Assembly (NCBI GenBank): GCA_029891385.1
Contig: CM057228.1
Coordinates: 29,578,214 to 29,642,213 of the forward strand
Reading direction: 5' to 3'
DNA: 64,000 bases
Source: Erythroxylum novogranatense
Lineage: Eukaryota; Streptophyta; Magnoliopsida; Malpighiales; Erythroxylaceae
The notes below the pieces were generated by a model, which was not told the origin of the DNA, ran no database searches, and saw only the letters and a program-made list of their open reading frames with translations. Shown piece after piece: positions 1-11,445 of the stretch; position 1 is the first letter of the stretch, and each line of letters begins with the position of its first letter. The position numbers and the translations under genes are program-made.

Positions 1-2530
1 GAATTGGAATTGAATTGAAATTGAATTAAATTGAATTGAATTGAATTGGAATTGAATTGCAATTGAATTGAATTTGAATTAGAATTGAATGAAATTGGAA
101 TTGAATGGAATGAATGGAATTGGAATTGAATGGAATTGGAATTGAATGGAATTGAATTGAATTGAATTGAATTGAATTGAATTAGAATTGAATTAATTGA
201 ATTGAATTGAATTGGAATTGATTTGTAATTGAATTGAAATTGAATTGAATTCAATTGAATTGGAATTGAATTAGAATTTAATTGAATTGGAATTGAATTG
301 AATTGGAATTGGAATGGAATTATGAATGTTTTGTAATTGTTAGGATTGGAAATTGTTGAGAATGGAATTAATGGAAATAGAATTATGAATGTTTTGTAAT
401 TGTTAGGATTGGTAATTGTTAGGAATTAAATTGGAATTGAATTGAAATTGGAATTGAATTAAATTGAATTGAATTAAATTGGAATTGAATTGCAATTGAA
501 TTGAATTGAATTACAATTGAATTCAATTGAATTAGATTGGAATTGGAATTGAATGGAATTGGAATTGAATGGAATGAATGGAATTGGAATTGAATGGAAT
601 TGAATTGAATTGGAATTGAATTGGAATTGAATGGAATTGAATTGAATTGGAATGGAATGGAATTGAATTTAATTGAATTGGAATTTAATTGAATTGGAAT
701 TGAATTAAATTGAATTGGAATTGAATTGTAATTGAATTTAATTGAATTGGAATTGATTTGCAATTGAATTGAATTGAATTGAAATTGAAATTGAATTGGA
801 ATTGAATTCAATTGAATTCAATTGAATTGGAATTGAATTGAATTAGAATTGGAATGGAATTATGAATGTTTTGTAATTGTTAGGATTGGAAATTGTTGGG
901 AATGGAATGAATGTAAATAGAATTATGAATGTTTTGTAATTGTTAGGATTGGTAATTGTTGGGAATTAAATTGGAAATGAATTGAATTGAATTGGAATTG
1001 GAATTTAATTGGAATTGAATTAAATTGAATTGAATTGAATTTAATTGAATTGAATTGGATTGGATTGGAAATGAATTGTAATGGAATTGAATTGGATTGG
1101 AATGGAATTGGATTGTAATGGAATTGAATTGGAATTTAATTGAATTGGAATTGAATTAAATTGAATTGGAATTGAATTGTAATTGAATTTAATTGAATTG
1201 GAATTGATTTGCAATTGAATTGAATTGAATTGAAATTAAAATTGAATTCAATTGAATTGGAATTGAATTAAATTGGAATTGGAATGGAATTATGAATATT
1301 TTGTAATTGTTAGGATTGGAAATTGTTGGGAATGGAATGAATGGAAATAGAATTATGAATGTTTTGTAATTGTTAGGATTGGTAATTGTTGGGAATTAAA
1401 TTGAAAATGAATTGAATTGAATTGGAATTGGAATTTAATTGGAATTGAATTGAATTGAATTGGAATTAAATTGCAATTGAATTGAATTACAATTGCAATT
1501 GCAATTGAATTGGATTGGAATGAAAATGAATTGTAATGGAATTGAATTGGATTGGAATGGAATTGGATTGTAATGGAATTGAATTGGAATTGAATTGAAT
1601 TGGATTGGAATGGAATTGGATTGTAATGGAATTGAATTGGATTGGAATTGAATTGAATTGAGATTGAATTGAATTGGATTGAATTTGAATTGAATTGGAT
1701 TTGAATTGGAATTGGAATGGAATTATGAATATTTTGCAATTGTTAGGATTGGAAATTGTTTGGAATGGAATGAATGGAAATAGAATTATGAATGTTTTGT
1801 AATTGTTGGGAATTAAATTGGAAATGAATTGAATTGAATTTGAATTTGAATTGAATTAAATTGAATTGAATTGAATTGGAATTGAATTGAATTGAATTAC
1901 AATTGAATTGAATTAAATTGAATTGGAATTAGAATTGAATGGAATTGGAATTGAATGGAATGAATGGAATTGGAATTGAATGGAATTGAATTGAATTGGA
2001 ATGGAATGGAATTGAATTGAATTTATTTAGAATTGAATTGAATTGGAATTGAATTGAATTGAATTGGAATTGATTTGCAATTGAATTGAAATTGAATTGA
2101 ATTCAATTGAATTCAATTGAATTGGAATTGAATTAGAATTGAATTGAATTGGAATTGAATTGGATTTGAAATTGGAATGGAATTATGAATGTTTTGTAAT
2201 TGTTAGGATTGGAAATTCTTGGGAATGAAATGATTGGAAATAGAATTATAAATGTTTTGTAATTGTTAGGATTGGTAATTGTTGGGAATTGAATTGGAAA
2301 TGAATTGGAATTGAATTGAATTGAATTGCAATTGAATTGAATTGAATTGGAATTGAATTGAATTGGAATTGAATTGAATTGAATTGAATTGGAATTGAAT
2401 TGGATTGGAATGGAAATGAATTATAATAGAATTGAATTGGATTGGAATGAAATTGAATTGTAATGGAATTGAATTGGATTGGAATTGAATTGGATTGGAA
2501 TTGAATTGAATTGGGATTGAATTGAATGAG
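1..2530. repeat. GAATT/GGAATT satellite-like field
   Basis: The stretch is almost wholly built from GAATT, GGAATT, AAATT and GCAATT units in irregular order, so neighbouring copies differ by one or two bases. Long open frames on the minus strand translate to monotonous Asn-Ser-Ile-Gln-Phe strings and arise only because the repeat lacks stops in that phase. It ends abruptly near 2530 in ordinary AT-rich DNA. It begins at the window edge, so its full length is unknown. I read it as an expanded simple repeat turning into a satellite, not as a gene. Confidence 0.95.
314..2310. repeat. Higher-order motif inside the satellite
   Basis: A motif of about 110-120 bp beginning TATGAATGTTTTGTAATTG recurs inside the pentanucleotide field at about 321, 861, 1291, 1724 and 2184, so spacing is 540, 430, 433 and 460 bp. 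Each copy contains that heptadecamer-like stretch twice, followed by a GGAATTAAATTGGAAATGAA-type tail, and then returns to plain GAATT units. This is a higher-order unit of roughly 430-540 bp, the sign of amplification by unequal exchange rather than pure slippage. Confidence 0.8.
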
Positions 2531-3047
2531 ATTGAATATTTTAAATGCTTTGTATTATTCTTAATTTTATAATTGTATGATGATGATTATCTTTGTTTAT
2601 ATTAATTGTGGTTATTATTTATATGTAAAATATTTAAAATTATTGTTATTTCAAATTAATTGTCATTATTATTTATTATTAAGATTTTGAAAGTATGGTT
2701 GATGTAAACAATAAACTAGTAAAGTATACAAGATAAATTGTATAATATATCAATATGTACTATTTTGCAATTTTAAAAATTTAGGGACTATTTTATAAAT
2801 TTAAAAATATCCCTAAAGCGCATTTTGATGCAATCCGATATCAGATGCAGTTCCTTCGAGCCCAATCCGTGCGAGTCCGATGCAGTATTCATAACATTGC
2901 TTGAGAGTGTGGGTCTTAGTCTCCTCACTGTTGTGATTCCGCATCTTTGGTAGCTACCGGCTAACCCGGTCTTTAAATTAAAAAACATAGGTTGGTGACG
3001 TAAGTGAGAGAAACAGATGGATAGATTGGTTCTAATACGGCCTCCAT
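2531..3047. other. AT-rich spacer, no gene seen
   Basis: After the satellite the sequence is AT-rich with no recognisable coding or element signature. A short richer patch (about 2815-2990) has a 66-codon minus-strand frame with no family resemblance that I can see. The right edge is set by the start of homology between 3048 onward and about 34530 onward. Confidence 0.5.
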
Positions 3048-3817
3048 TTATTCACTACTTACTTGTTAAAGAATCCAAAAGCTTTAACTATCTTCAAGCC
3101 CTAACTCCATACAAAATTATGTAAACCACTGTGAACACTAACCAACTTTTAGTTTTTCTTAAAGCAGAAGAAACACTTAGCAGTAGAGGAAGTAGTGAGG
3201 GATATGAAAAAGCAAAGTTAAATCTCAGAAGGAGTTTAATGGAAAACTCTGTGTATGGGAAGAAATTCGGAGGAGATGATAACAAGGAAAGAACTTAGGA
3301 AAAAGAACAACTCTTTTTTAACTCTCGGATAACTCAAACTTACTTCTGACAAATAATAAAGACAACTTGATACTTGTCACTTTTCCTAAGGTCTAACTCT
3401 AACTAAGTTTTTTTTGAAACTAGAAAACTCTAACTAAGTTTCTTTTGAAACTAACTCTCTTAACTCTCATCTTACAATCCAACTATCTCCAAATCTTCTT
3501 TTAAATTCCTTTATCCTATTTTCCATAATACTCTATAAATTCCAAAATAAATCCTAAATTCACCGAATTTCACAAATATATAATTCCACTAATCAATAAA
3601 ATTTCCAATATAAAAAAATTCAAATTCTAAAAAATTTCCAATAATCACAATTCAATCCAATTATACCTCGAAAATGTCAATAAATACATTTACAATCATA
3701 TGAATGTGCAAAATGTGCATGTCACACTTAACTATGCATGACGTAAATTTTCCTAATTTCTCAATGATTTCTCATAACTCACGATTCTAGCCTTAACATG
3801 GGTAACGAGATGTTACA
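3048..3817 (-). repeat. Truncated 3' LTR of Ty3-A
   Basis: In minus orientation this begins TGTAACATCTCGTTACC directly after a polypurine tract, as a 3' LTR should. It matches about 34530-35262, the start of the 5' LTR, almost throughout, including the 65-codon shadow frame near 3094. Homology stops near 3048, so the rest of this LTR (about 2.9 kb) has been lost. The truncation point adjoins an unrelated spacer and shows no LTR end. Confidence 0.85.
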
Positions 3818-3830
3818 ATTCTCCCCTTTT
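3818..3830 (-). promoter_or_regulatory. Polypurine tract of Ty3-A
   Basis: On the minus strand the tract reads AAAAGGGGAGAAT and directly precedes the LTR start TGTAAC. Upstream of it lies the usual plant Ty3 end-of-pol sequence (GAGGATGAAAATTTTTGTT), here with lesions. It would prime plus-strand DNA synthesis. Confidence 0.8.
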
Positions 3831-3925
3831 AACAAAAATTTTCATCCTCAAAATTCTTAATTAATTGATAAAAAAGTAGGGGGTACTAAATTCTCACATG
3901 ATTCTCCGTTTCCCGTATAGCTACC

Positions 3926-5154
3926 TCAGGAACTAGATGCTAGATGCTGTGTGATGGATGAATATGTAGATCCTAGATCTACCAAAGCATATACTTCAAA
4001 ATGAAAAATACTCAATACACCTGGTACTGCATCTGGAGAGCTTGACGCTTCTTGTGTGGTGATGTCATAGACCTCGGTTTCAGATTGCGGCTGGTTACTC
4101 TGCACCTCGGTCCTGACACTGGGCCCTGCTAATTGAGTTCTACTTCTACCTCTGCCTCTTTGTGTAGGTCTGCCAACTCCACTCTGCTGAATCGAAGTCT
4201 TAGTCACAACTCCTCCTCTAACTCTAGACTGTGATCCTGACATCTTCGGACAATCTCTGATCTGATGCTCATGAGAGCCACATCAAAAACAAGCTCCAGT
4301 TTCTCCCCAACATTCACCACCATGCCTTTTCCACAGTACTCACACTTAGGAAATTGTTGAGACTGGTTGGAGAACATTTTTTCACTATCTCTTCTAGTTT
4401 GAACAAATTCACTTCTTGAACGGGATCCAGATTGTCTCGATCTAGTGTGGAATCGAGACGATTTGTTCTAACGTTTCCTGAAACTTCTATCAGAATCAAT
4501 CTGAGATTCATCTTGTCTTTTACCTTTGCCTTCTTGTCTACTCTCTCCTTGACTGTCCTTTAACAACTGTTCAATTCTGATCGAAGCAGCTCTTAACTCA
4601 ATGAAAGTACTCAAATCTGAAAACGCCAACTTTGTTCTAATATCCATATTGAGTCCATTCTCAAACCTCCTACACTTATCTTCTTCTGTAGGGATCAGAG
4701 CAGTAGCATAACCCATCAACTCATTAAACTGGACCTCATATTCAGCCACTGACATGCTACCCTACTTCAATTCCAAGAATTCTTTCATCTTCATTTCCAA
4801 ATGGATCTTGGGCATATAATTATCTCTGAAGACCCTCAAAAAGTCTTTCCACTTTAATTAGCAAGGCCTGGTGGTATTGTCTGGGACAATCTTCCATAAC
4901 TGGTATATAGGACCTTGCAGTAGTGAGACAGCATAGTCAAATCTCTCATCTGCTTCATAATCCATCTGGTCGAACACTTTTTCAGTTCGCTCTAACCATC
5001 CTTCTGCATCGGCTGGGTCTGTACTTCCATAAAAGTCTACAGGCCCTTGTTTCCTTATCTTATCATATCTCCTTTCTCACCTCACAGGACTTCTCGGAGG
5101 CATCCGAACATACTCAGGCACAGGAGACTCTACATTGGCTCCTATAGACTCCAT
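3926..5154 (-). pseudogene. Ty3-A gag-protease, broken
   Basis: Gag would form the capsid that packages the element RNA. Reading from ATG at 5154, the frame carries the typical Retrotrans_gag region (WLERTEKVFDQMD near 4990, then the EYEVQFNELM block near 4740-4715). An in-frame stop lies in each of the gaps at about 4860 and 4760. A zinc knuckle of CX2CX4HX4C form is visible at about 4295-4250, with its third position changed to a stop. Next comes a low-complexity linker and a degenerate aspartic protease motif, DLGSTYS, at about 3965, where the family normally has D-S/T-G. RT, RNaseH and integrase are absent. The product cannot be made intact. Confidence 0.85.
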
Positions 5155-5280
5155 GTCAGCTGACTCACCAATTGCCTCTCCTATGGAAGGTATCCTATAA
5201 CAAACAAAAGTGGTGATCACTGCCTAATTATCTCACTATTTGTCATATTTCAACTCATATTTGTCCCTAAAGATGCCAAA

Positions 5281-5296
5281 CCATGTTCTGATACCA
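5281..5296 (-). promoter_or_regulatory. Primer-binding site of Ty3-A
   Basis: The minus strand reads TGGTATCAGAACATGG, the complement of the 3' end of initiator Met-tRNA apart from one G-to-A change in the usual TGGTATCAGAGC. It lies five bases from the LTR end (ACGTTACA at 5302). It fixes the element's direction as minus. Confidence 0.85.
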
Positions 5297-5301
5297 CCAA
5301 T

Positions 5302-6920
5302 TGTAACGTCTCACTACCATAAGGCAAATACTTGAATACCTGAAGTACATTCAAGTACATACCCTATGATAGTGGTATGTTGGAGAAAAAGCAAATCCAA
5401 CTTATATAGGGCATCATCTAAAGTACTCAAAGATCACTATTTTTTTATAACTACAAAATAAATGTTGCAACACTTTTGGTGTCAACCGATAGACCTCTGA
5501 GCCATAACAAAATCCAAAGGGGCTTTGAGTCCTGTCTAAAGTACTAGGTCTCCCGTCTCGTACCTGAAAAGCCACTTCATAATTTTGAATGAGTTTTGCG
5601 AACTCAATGAGTGAACCATCGTTGATGATTTCACCAGATCTTATACACATATCACATATATCACAAATATTCATTCAGATCATACTTATATTCTTGATAT
5701 TTCACATAACATGGGATATCATATGATCACAGAGTTCAATATAGCAACCAGTTCATATCACTTTATCACACTTTTCAGCTTTGCAAAACATTCAAAGAAA
5801 TTTAGTATTATAATGTTATATGCATGAGACTCATATTCGTTCTTATTGTTGTGACCGAGTGCCTATCACATACTTATACAAATACTGGCCCAGGGCTCAA
5901 TCAGAATAGAATCACGGAGCATAGCTTTACGTGCAAAATCAAAAATCACTGAGCAAAGCTCTACGTGGAAGCGCTTCAAATTGGCTACTCAAGTCACAAC
6001 GCCTTTATTTGAGCATGCATTTTATGAAATGCATCAAATACATATATGTCATATATCACAATAAGATATGGTGCTTAAACAAAGCTTATAATCATCGGAC
6101 CTAAGTCCGGCATTCAGCTTTCATTTAGAATTTACATAGCATTTAGAAATCTATAACAATCAAAACCACAATCAAAACACTCCCAATATATTCCCGAATA
6201 TTGGTCTCCTCGGACAATTCAAGTCTGGAATTCATAAACAAATCGCAAACAATTTTATAATATTGAAAGTTTACACAAATTAAATCAAATCAATCATAGG
6301 AAATCATCTAGGTTGACTCACAGTACGCTCCAAAATGTTATTGCCTAGATGGACCGACAATGTTTGACTAGAATCCAATGAGTTCTTTTATATCATACAA
6401 AACACATTTACAAATATTACATTTTTGCACAATTGTACAAATATTCCTTCATGCACACGTACTTATACACTATGTACAATGCATGTTCAAAGACAATTTC
6501 GAGGTACTTTATCGAGATCCTTATGAACAAATCATTCAGATATCTAAGCCCTCATTAATACCATGTATACTTATAATTTGGACTAATAAAAAACAATGTG
6601 AAACCAATTACACAACTTTGTTGACCACTTTGGGTTTTCTTCCAATATACATACGGGTCAACTTTGCATAAAAATTCTAATAAAGTAAATGACAAAATTA
6701 GGCAACCCTTCCTTCTATAAAGTTATTCTCCAATTTCGTAAGTTTCTATTTACACCAAAATCACTCAATTTGGTTTAGTAATTTGGAAGATATACCTCAA
6801 AACTTTTCGGACTATTCTTATTCAAAATAGTTTACTATGTTCAACTTCTACCCAGAAATTGGACATCTTAGAGATTGAATCAAAATTAGAGTTTGCCATG
6901 TAACTTGTAGCCTTATTTCT
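5302..6920 (-). repeat. Ty3-A 5' LTR, 3'-terminal third
   Basis: This is the end of the Ty3-A 5' LTR next to the PBS. It carries the short hairpin GAGTT-TTGC-GAACTC at 5591-5605 and an outer stem GTTGTGAC (5848-5855) / GTCACAAC (5993-6000) enclosing several small hairpins. It stops at 6920 where LARD-B is inserted. The right continuation at 19018 matches the equivalent part of other LTRs here (GTAGCCTTATTTCT joining CTAGTTTACTCC). Confidence 0.8.
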
Positions 6921-7509
6921 TGTAGCATCCCACTCCCGCAAGACCCGAACCCGATATCGATGGTGATATCCGAGCCCGTGCCTCACGAGGGTAGTATGCT
7001 AGAGCAGTCAAAAACCATTTAAAACCCAGTAAGACGTTTTTAATTTTTTGAAAACAATCTCGTGCGTGGAAATCAGTGAACAATAATGGGGCTACTTTAA
7101 TACGAAAACATTTCGATCATAAAACAATTTCGGTAATCACATTACAATTATAACATTTATCAATTGGGCCCTCTAAAACAATAGTACTATTCTGCAGAAA
7201 TACAAATCTTATACAAAAACAGAATAACATTAATGCAAACGTGAACTGATCCCGACCTTAAACTTTGGCTTGCAAGCGGTAGACATACTCCCGTGCCTAA
7301 CGGGGTACTCTTCAATCCCTGAAAAATATTTGCAATGTTGGGTGAGTTTGCGAACTCAGTGAGAAACCATCATCGATGGTTCACTCAACTCATGCATATT
7401 CACACAATTCACAGTATCACATATTATCACTTTCAGAAATATCACACTATCCACATTTAATCATTCATATATGCAATGCATATGTGACACTTTTCATTTT
7501 CATTATGTT

Positions 7510-7666
7510 GTTATGACCGTGCGTCTGAAACTGTCACAGTGACGGGCACATTGCGTTGAGCCTGTGGCTCTGAATACGTTGGGCCTGAATGCCCTGATAC
7601 GTTGGGCGCGAAGCCCTGTGCGTTGAACTTAAAGCTCTGAAATACGTTGGCTGCTCCGGTCATAAC
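7510..7666 (-). other. Stem-enclosed tandem hairpin region in LARD-B LTR
   Basis: GTTATGACCG (7510-7519) pairs perfectly with CGGTCATAAC (7657-7666), enclosing about 137 nt. Inside are small hairpins in a 23-bp tandem register: GAGCC-TGT-GGCTC (7558-7570), GGGC-CTGAAT-GCCC (7581-7594) and GGGC-GCGAA-GCCC (7604-7616), each preceded by CGTTG. Equivalent structures with different bases occur in Ty3-A and Ty3-F. The function is unknown. Its position, in the part of the LTR close to the PBS, would place it in the R/U5 region of the transcript. Confidence 0.75.
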
Positions 7667-8634
7667 TGCCATTATCTGATCATGCCTTTATACATGAATG
7701 CACATGTCCCAATTTTACATTTACAGTCAATTTACATTTCATTATCTAATTCCCATTCCTTCGGACTTTTAGTCCGGTATTTCAGTCATAATCAATGTGT
7801 ACATTCACAATCTTTTACTTTTAAGCATTCATAATCAGTATACACAAATAGCACTTCGATATCACATTCTAATACTTCGGACACCCGTGGTCCGAAATCA
7901 ATCAAAAACAAACACATATAACCCTCCATTAACTTCGCATGGCATAAGTGCGTAATATTAAACATATATAGGTTGAGAAACTAACTAGGTTACTCACCTG
8001 AACTTCCTAGCTGTTGCCTGGAAGCTCCAGCACTGTCCGTGGAATAACAATCCAACGGTGCCTCTAAACAATCAAATAGTCATCCATTACTAAATGCACA
8101 ATCAGAATGATTCAATGATGCACATGTCCGAAATAAAAGATGCACGATGCCTATTCATGACCTTCCCGGCACTAATTCCCAATTTCCATTATCTATGTCA
8201 AAATCAAACTTTCACTCGATTGATCAATAATAACTCATTTCAATTCAATAACATAATACGACACTCCACCAATTTCAATTCTAACACTCAGTCAATTTAC
8301 CAAGTCCTACACACTAGGATATTCTCAAGAAAAACCTCAATCTCAGTGTCACTATTCTCTATATCAAAATTCACGCTTTATACTTAGTTTCCAAAACTCT
8401 CAATAGCATTTTCTTAAATTCAGAAATCTCACAATTATATCTCAATTATCAATAAACAATCCTTAGGTTGTAATAGAACTTATTCTCAAATTTCATTCAA
8501 TACTTTCTTTCTTTTCCTCAATTGTAGACCTCTTTCTCTAGTTTATAACGAATCAAAAATCACCTCAATTGGAGGTCTACACCATTAGTTATGCCTCAAA
8601 AACTAAACCATTTCAGTTCAGAAAAAGGTCCCTC

Positions 8635-8850
8635 GCTGCGGCCAAAGACTCCTCGCCGCGGCGTAAAAAGGGTCGCTCGCCGCGGCGAACACTTTCATTC
8701 AAGCTCGCCGTGACGTAAACAAAATAGGCTCGCTGCGGTGTAAAATTTCCACGCTCGCCGCGACGTCCAACTAGGCTCACCGCGGCGAGTAACTGTTTGC
8801 TCGTCGCGACGAGGCCCATCAGCACACGTCGCGACGTGCAGGGCTCCAAT
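8635..8850. repeat. GC-rich palindrome array in LARD-B 3' LTR
   Basis: Within an AT-rich LTR this stretch is packed with short self-complementary words: TCGCCGCGGCGA, CTCACCGCGGCGAG (one changed base), TCGTCGCGACGA and CACGTCGCGACGTG, separated by 10-20 bp of varied sequence. The second copy is at 17849-18065. The shadow frames on the minus strand that read Arg/Ala-rich protein come from this composition. Confidence 0.85.
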
Positions 8851-9240
8851 CGTCTTCTCCGATGAATTTTTCCCATTTCTCTCACTAATAACCAATCCTT
8901 ACTCAACCATAATTACCCCAATCGTTCACAATCAAACCCATGCATGCATTAACTAACAAATAACCAACATTAAAGCCAATCATTTACCAAATCGAGCATC
9001 TGATCCTCAAATCTTCTGAAATCTTCCAATCCTTTCCTCTTTTCTCTAACACCAACGGTGAGCTTCTAAGCTCTAGAAAATCAACACTCTCTCAAGGGTT
9101 TTGATTGATCTTCAACCACAAGGAAGTAACAAGCAATAATCTCGAGGGTGGAGATCGAAAATCACCGAGGAAGGGGAAGAAGAAAAATATGCCCTAGGTA
9201 GAGAAGAAACAAGTTTTCTGCCAAGCTTGAAAAAAATAAG

Positions 9241-9250
9241 GTATTTAAAG
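9241..9250 (-). promoter_or_regulatory. TATA-like box of LARD-B LTR
   Basis: Minus-strand CTTTAAATAC lies about 520 bp into the LTR, ahead of a pyrimidine/purine-rich leader. It is repeated in the other LTR near 18462. It is the most plausible core promoter there, on position and sequence only. Confidence 0.45.
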
Positions 9251-11398
9251 GTTTAATAATTAAGCCTCTTGTCTTTTTCCTCACAATACGTTTAAATCTC
9301 TTTCTCTTTTCAATTTCATTTCTAGTCCAATTCATCTCCAAATTTCAATGACTCGTCATATTGATTTCTAGAATCATATAGCAAAATTTCCCCTAGCCAT
9401 TAGACAGTCATTTCAGTCTTATAAAATCGATCGGTCCGTCATTCGGAGGATTTTCCGGTCCGAACTTTTTCTCCCGAATTTCCAAAAAAATTCCTAATGG
9501 TCATTATCAATTGACGGTCACTCTAAAACATTTCCATTTCAACTATTCAAACCCAAATGTTCCATAATTCCCAATAAATCATAAATCATATCGTTTTCAC
9601 AAATCCCATCACAATCACAAATAATTGCCGGGAAAATATCATGAACCAAATGACTCATTCCTCTAAAATTAGAGGTCAAAATAAATGTTCAATTCAAAAT
9701 ATGCGATGCAAATTACTAGCCTATCCCAATTGACCAATTTACCCTTCCCTTCGGGGACAGGATGTTACAATTCTCCCCTCCTAACAAAAATTTCGTCCTC
9801 GAAATTTCATATACGATTAATCAGAAAGGCAGGGGAAAATTATTTCGAACGCTTATATACTGTTTCACACTTATTGCACTACACGACCAAATTCTGCCAA
9901 TTAACTGAAATCAATGCAATCGATCACTCTTTTTATCTTTCTCAATTTTTACACTGTCATAACTGTTTCCTCATGATTACTCGCAATTCTTCACTTTCGG
10001 TATCAATAACACCTATATCAGATCATAACAATACTTCCTAATCTTGTCCAAATAACACTTTGCGAATTCAAATCATCTTTTAGGTTTTAGACTGACTTAC
10101 CAATCTAATCACACCCCAATCACATAGAGGCCACTTATAACAATTTTAATTATCCGATTTACATATTTATCCTCATCTCAATGCATCAAGGTCGAAGCAA
10201 TACACTTCGAAGCATTTCATTTATCGCTTATCAGATTACATCTCTTTAGAGTTAAAACACCAATTTCATAAACTTCTAATAACCTCAATATAATCAACTC
10301 GACTCATTGTCATTAAATTGGATCATTTAACCCCCATTGCAGATTCATTTCATTTATCAACATTATTTCAATCAATCATGGCCTTTGACTATAGAATAGT
10401 ATCACCAATAAAACAATTGATATACCCACAATCCATCTGGACTATACTTCAATTTCATGTCCCAATAAGATCCCAAAAATATAAGTTTTACATTCGTCTC
10501 CAAAAGTCAAGTCTATTGGTTATTCACACATATAATCATTCAATTTCACAGTCTAAACCTTCTATTACTCTTTCAATGAATTCTTACCAGAACATAAAGC
10601 TTCGATTGTTCCTTGAGTTTTCTCTAATAGTTCCTTTGGCGGATATTACACATACTTCTTAATCCAGTCATAGATCTCTTTTTCTTAAAAGCTGGATTCA
10701 TTATAAATTCCTCCATAAGGTTCGCAAATTCTAAGTCCTCAATTCGGGTTTTGCCAATCCCTTTTTTGTACACATCTGATTTGAAATTCCAATAGCTAAT
10801 AATACTTTCTTTTTGCCCCTTTGCTAACTCGACACTTTGCACTCAGAATTACACTAGGTTTAATAACCTTATCGCCCAAATTCTGTCATTGACTTTTCTA
10901 TTCAATAAGTTAAATCGCATCACTAGCTTAATTTTGAAACACTCAATCACATAATCCTTTTCAATTCTTTTAAATTCCCGAAATACCTCAATCGTTATCG
11001 ATTTGCATATTCATAGACATATTCGAAAAGATTTCTATACGAATAAAATCTCCAAACTTCTAAAGCCATACCTGGAATAACAAATTTCAAGTCATCAATC
11101 ACAATGCAGCCCACGAGATTATACTTGTCCCTATGCACATCAAACCTCTTTACACTATTTCAATAGATTGCATCATAACATTTACTGGGACATTTTGTTA
11201 AATATTGCAAAATCTCCAATTTAAAGTACTACCATCAAAACTCGAATTATAAATATCTCAAATGTCTCTTTTTACAATCATCAGTCATATAAATCACACG
11301 TGCTTCCTCAATCAATTCTGTCAATTAGCTAAGACCAGAAAATCTTTAACAACTTCTAGACGTATCCAGCATACAACTAGTTCTAATTAACTCCAAAT

Positions 11399-11400
<2 letters not shown>

Positions 11401-11443
<43 letters not shown>
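11401..11443. repeat. (TA)n microsatellite
   Basis: An uninterrupted TA dinucleotide run of about 43 bp inside the LARD-B interior. Confidence 0.98.

Positions 11444-11445
<2 letters not shown>

Larger units (their letters stand above)
6921..9769 (-). repeat. LARD-B 3' LTR
   Basis: In minus orientation it runs from TGTAACATCCTG at 9769 to GGGATGCTACA at 6921, 2849 bp. Landmarks in that order are a TATA-like CTTTAAATAC (9250-9241), a GC-rich palindrome array (8850-8635), a stem-enclosed hairpin region (7666-7510) and the GAGTT/AACTC hairpin (7357-7344). It is very similar to the other LTR once FB-C is subtracted. Several differences are C-to-T or G-to-A at CpG sites. Confidence 0.9.

Noticed and set aside
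419..1739. Long Asn/Ser/Ile/Gln/Phe open frames on the minus strand of the satellite
   Set aside because: They follow from the GAATT repeat phase lacking stop codons; composition is that of the repeat and no start context or domain exists.
5848..6000. Hammerhead ribozyme of the retrozyme type in the LTR hairpin regions
   Set aside because: The conserved hammerhead core (CTGATGA...GAAAC) is not present in the hairpin arrays.
8613..8906. Arg-rich overlapping frames on the minus strand (also 17833-18130)
   Set aside because: They are shadows of the GC-rich palindrome array within the LARD-B LTRs.
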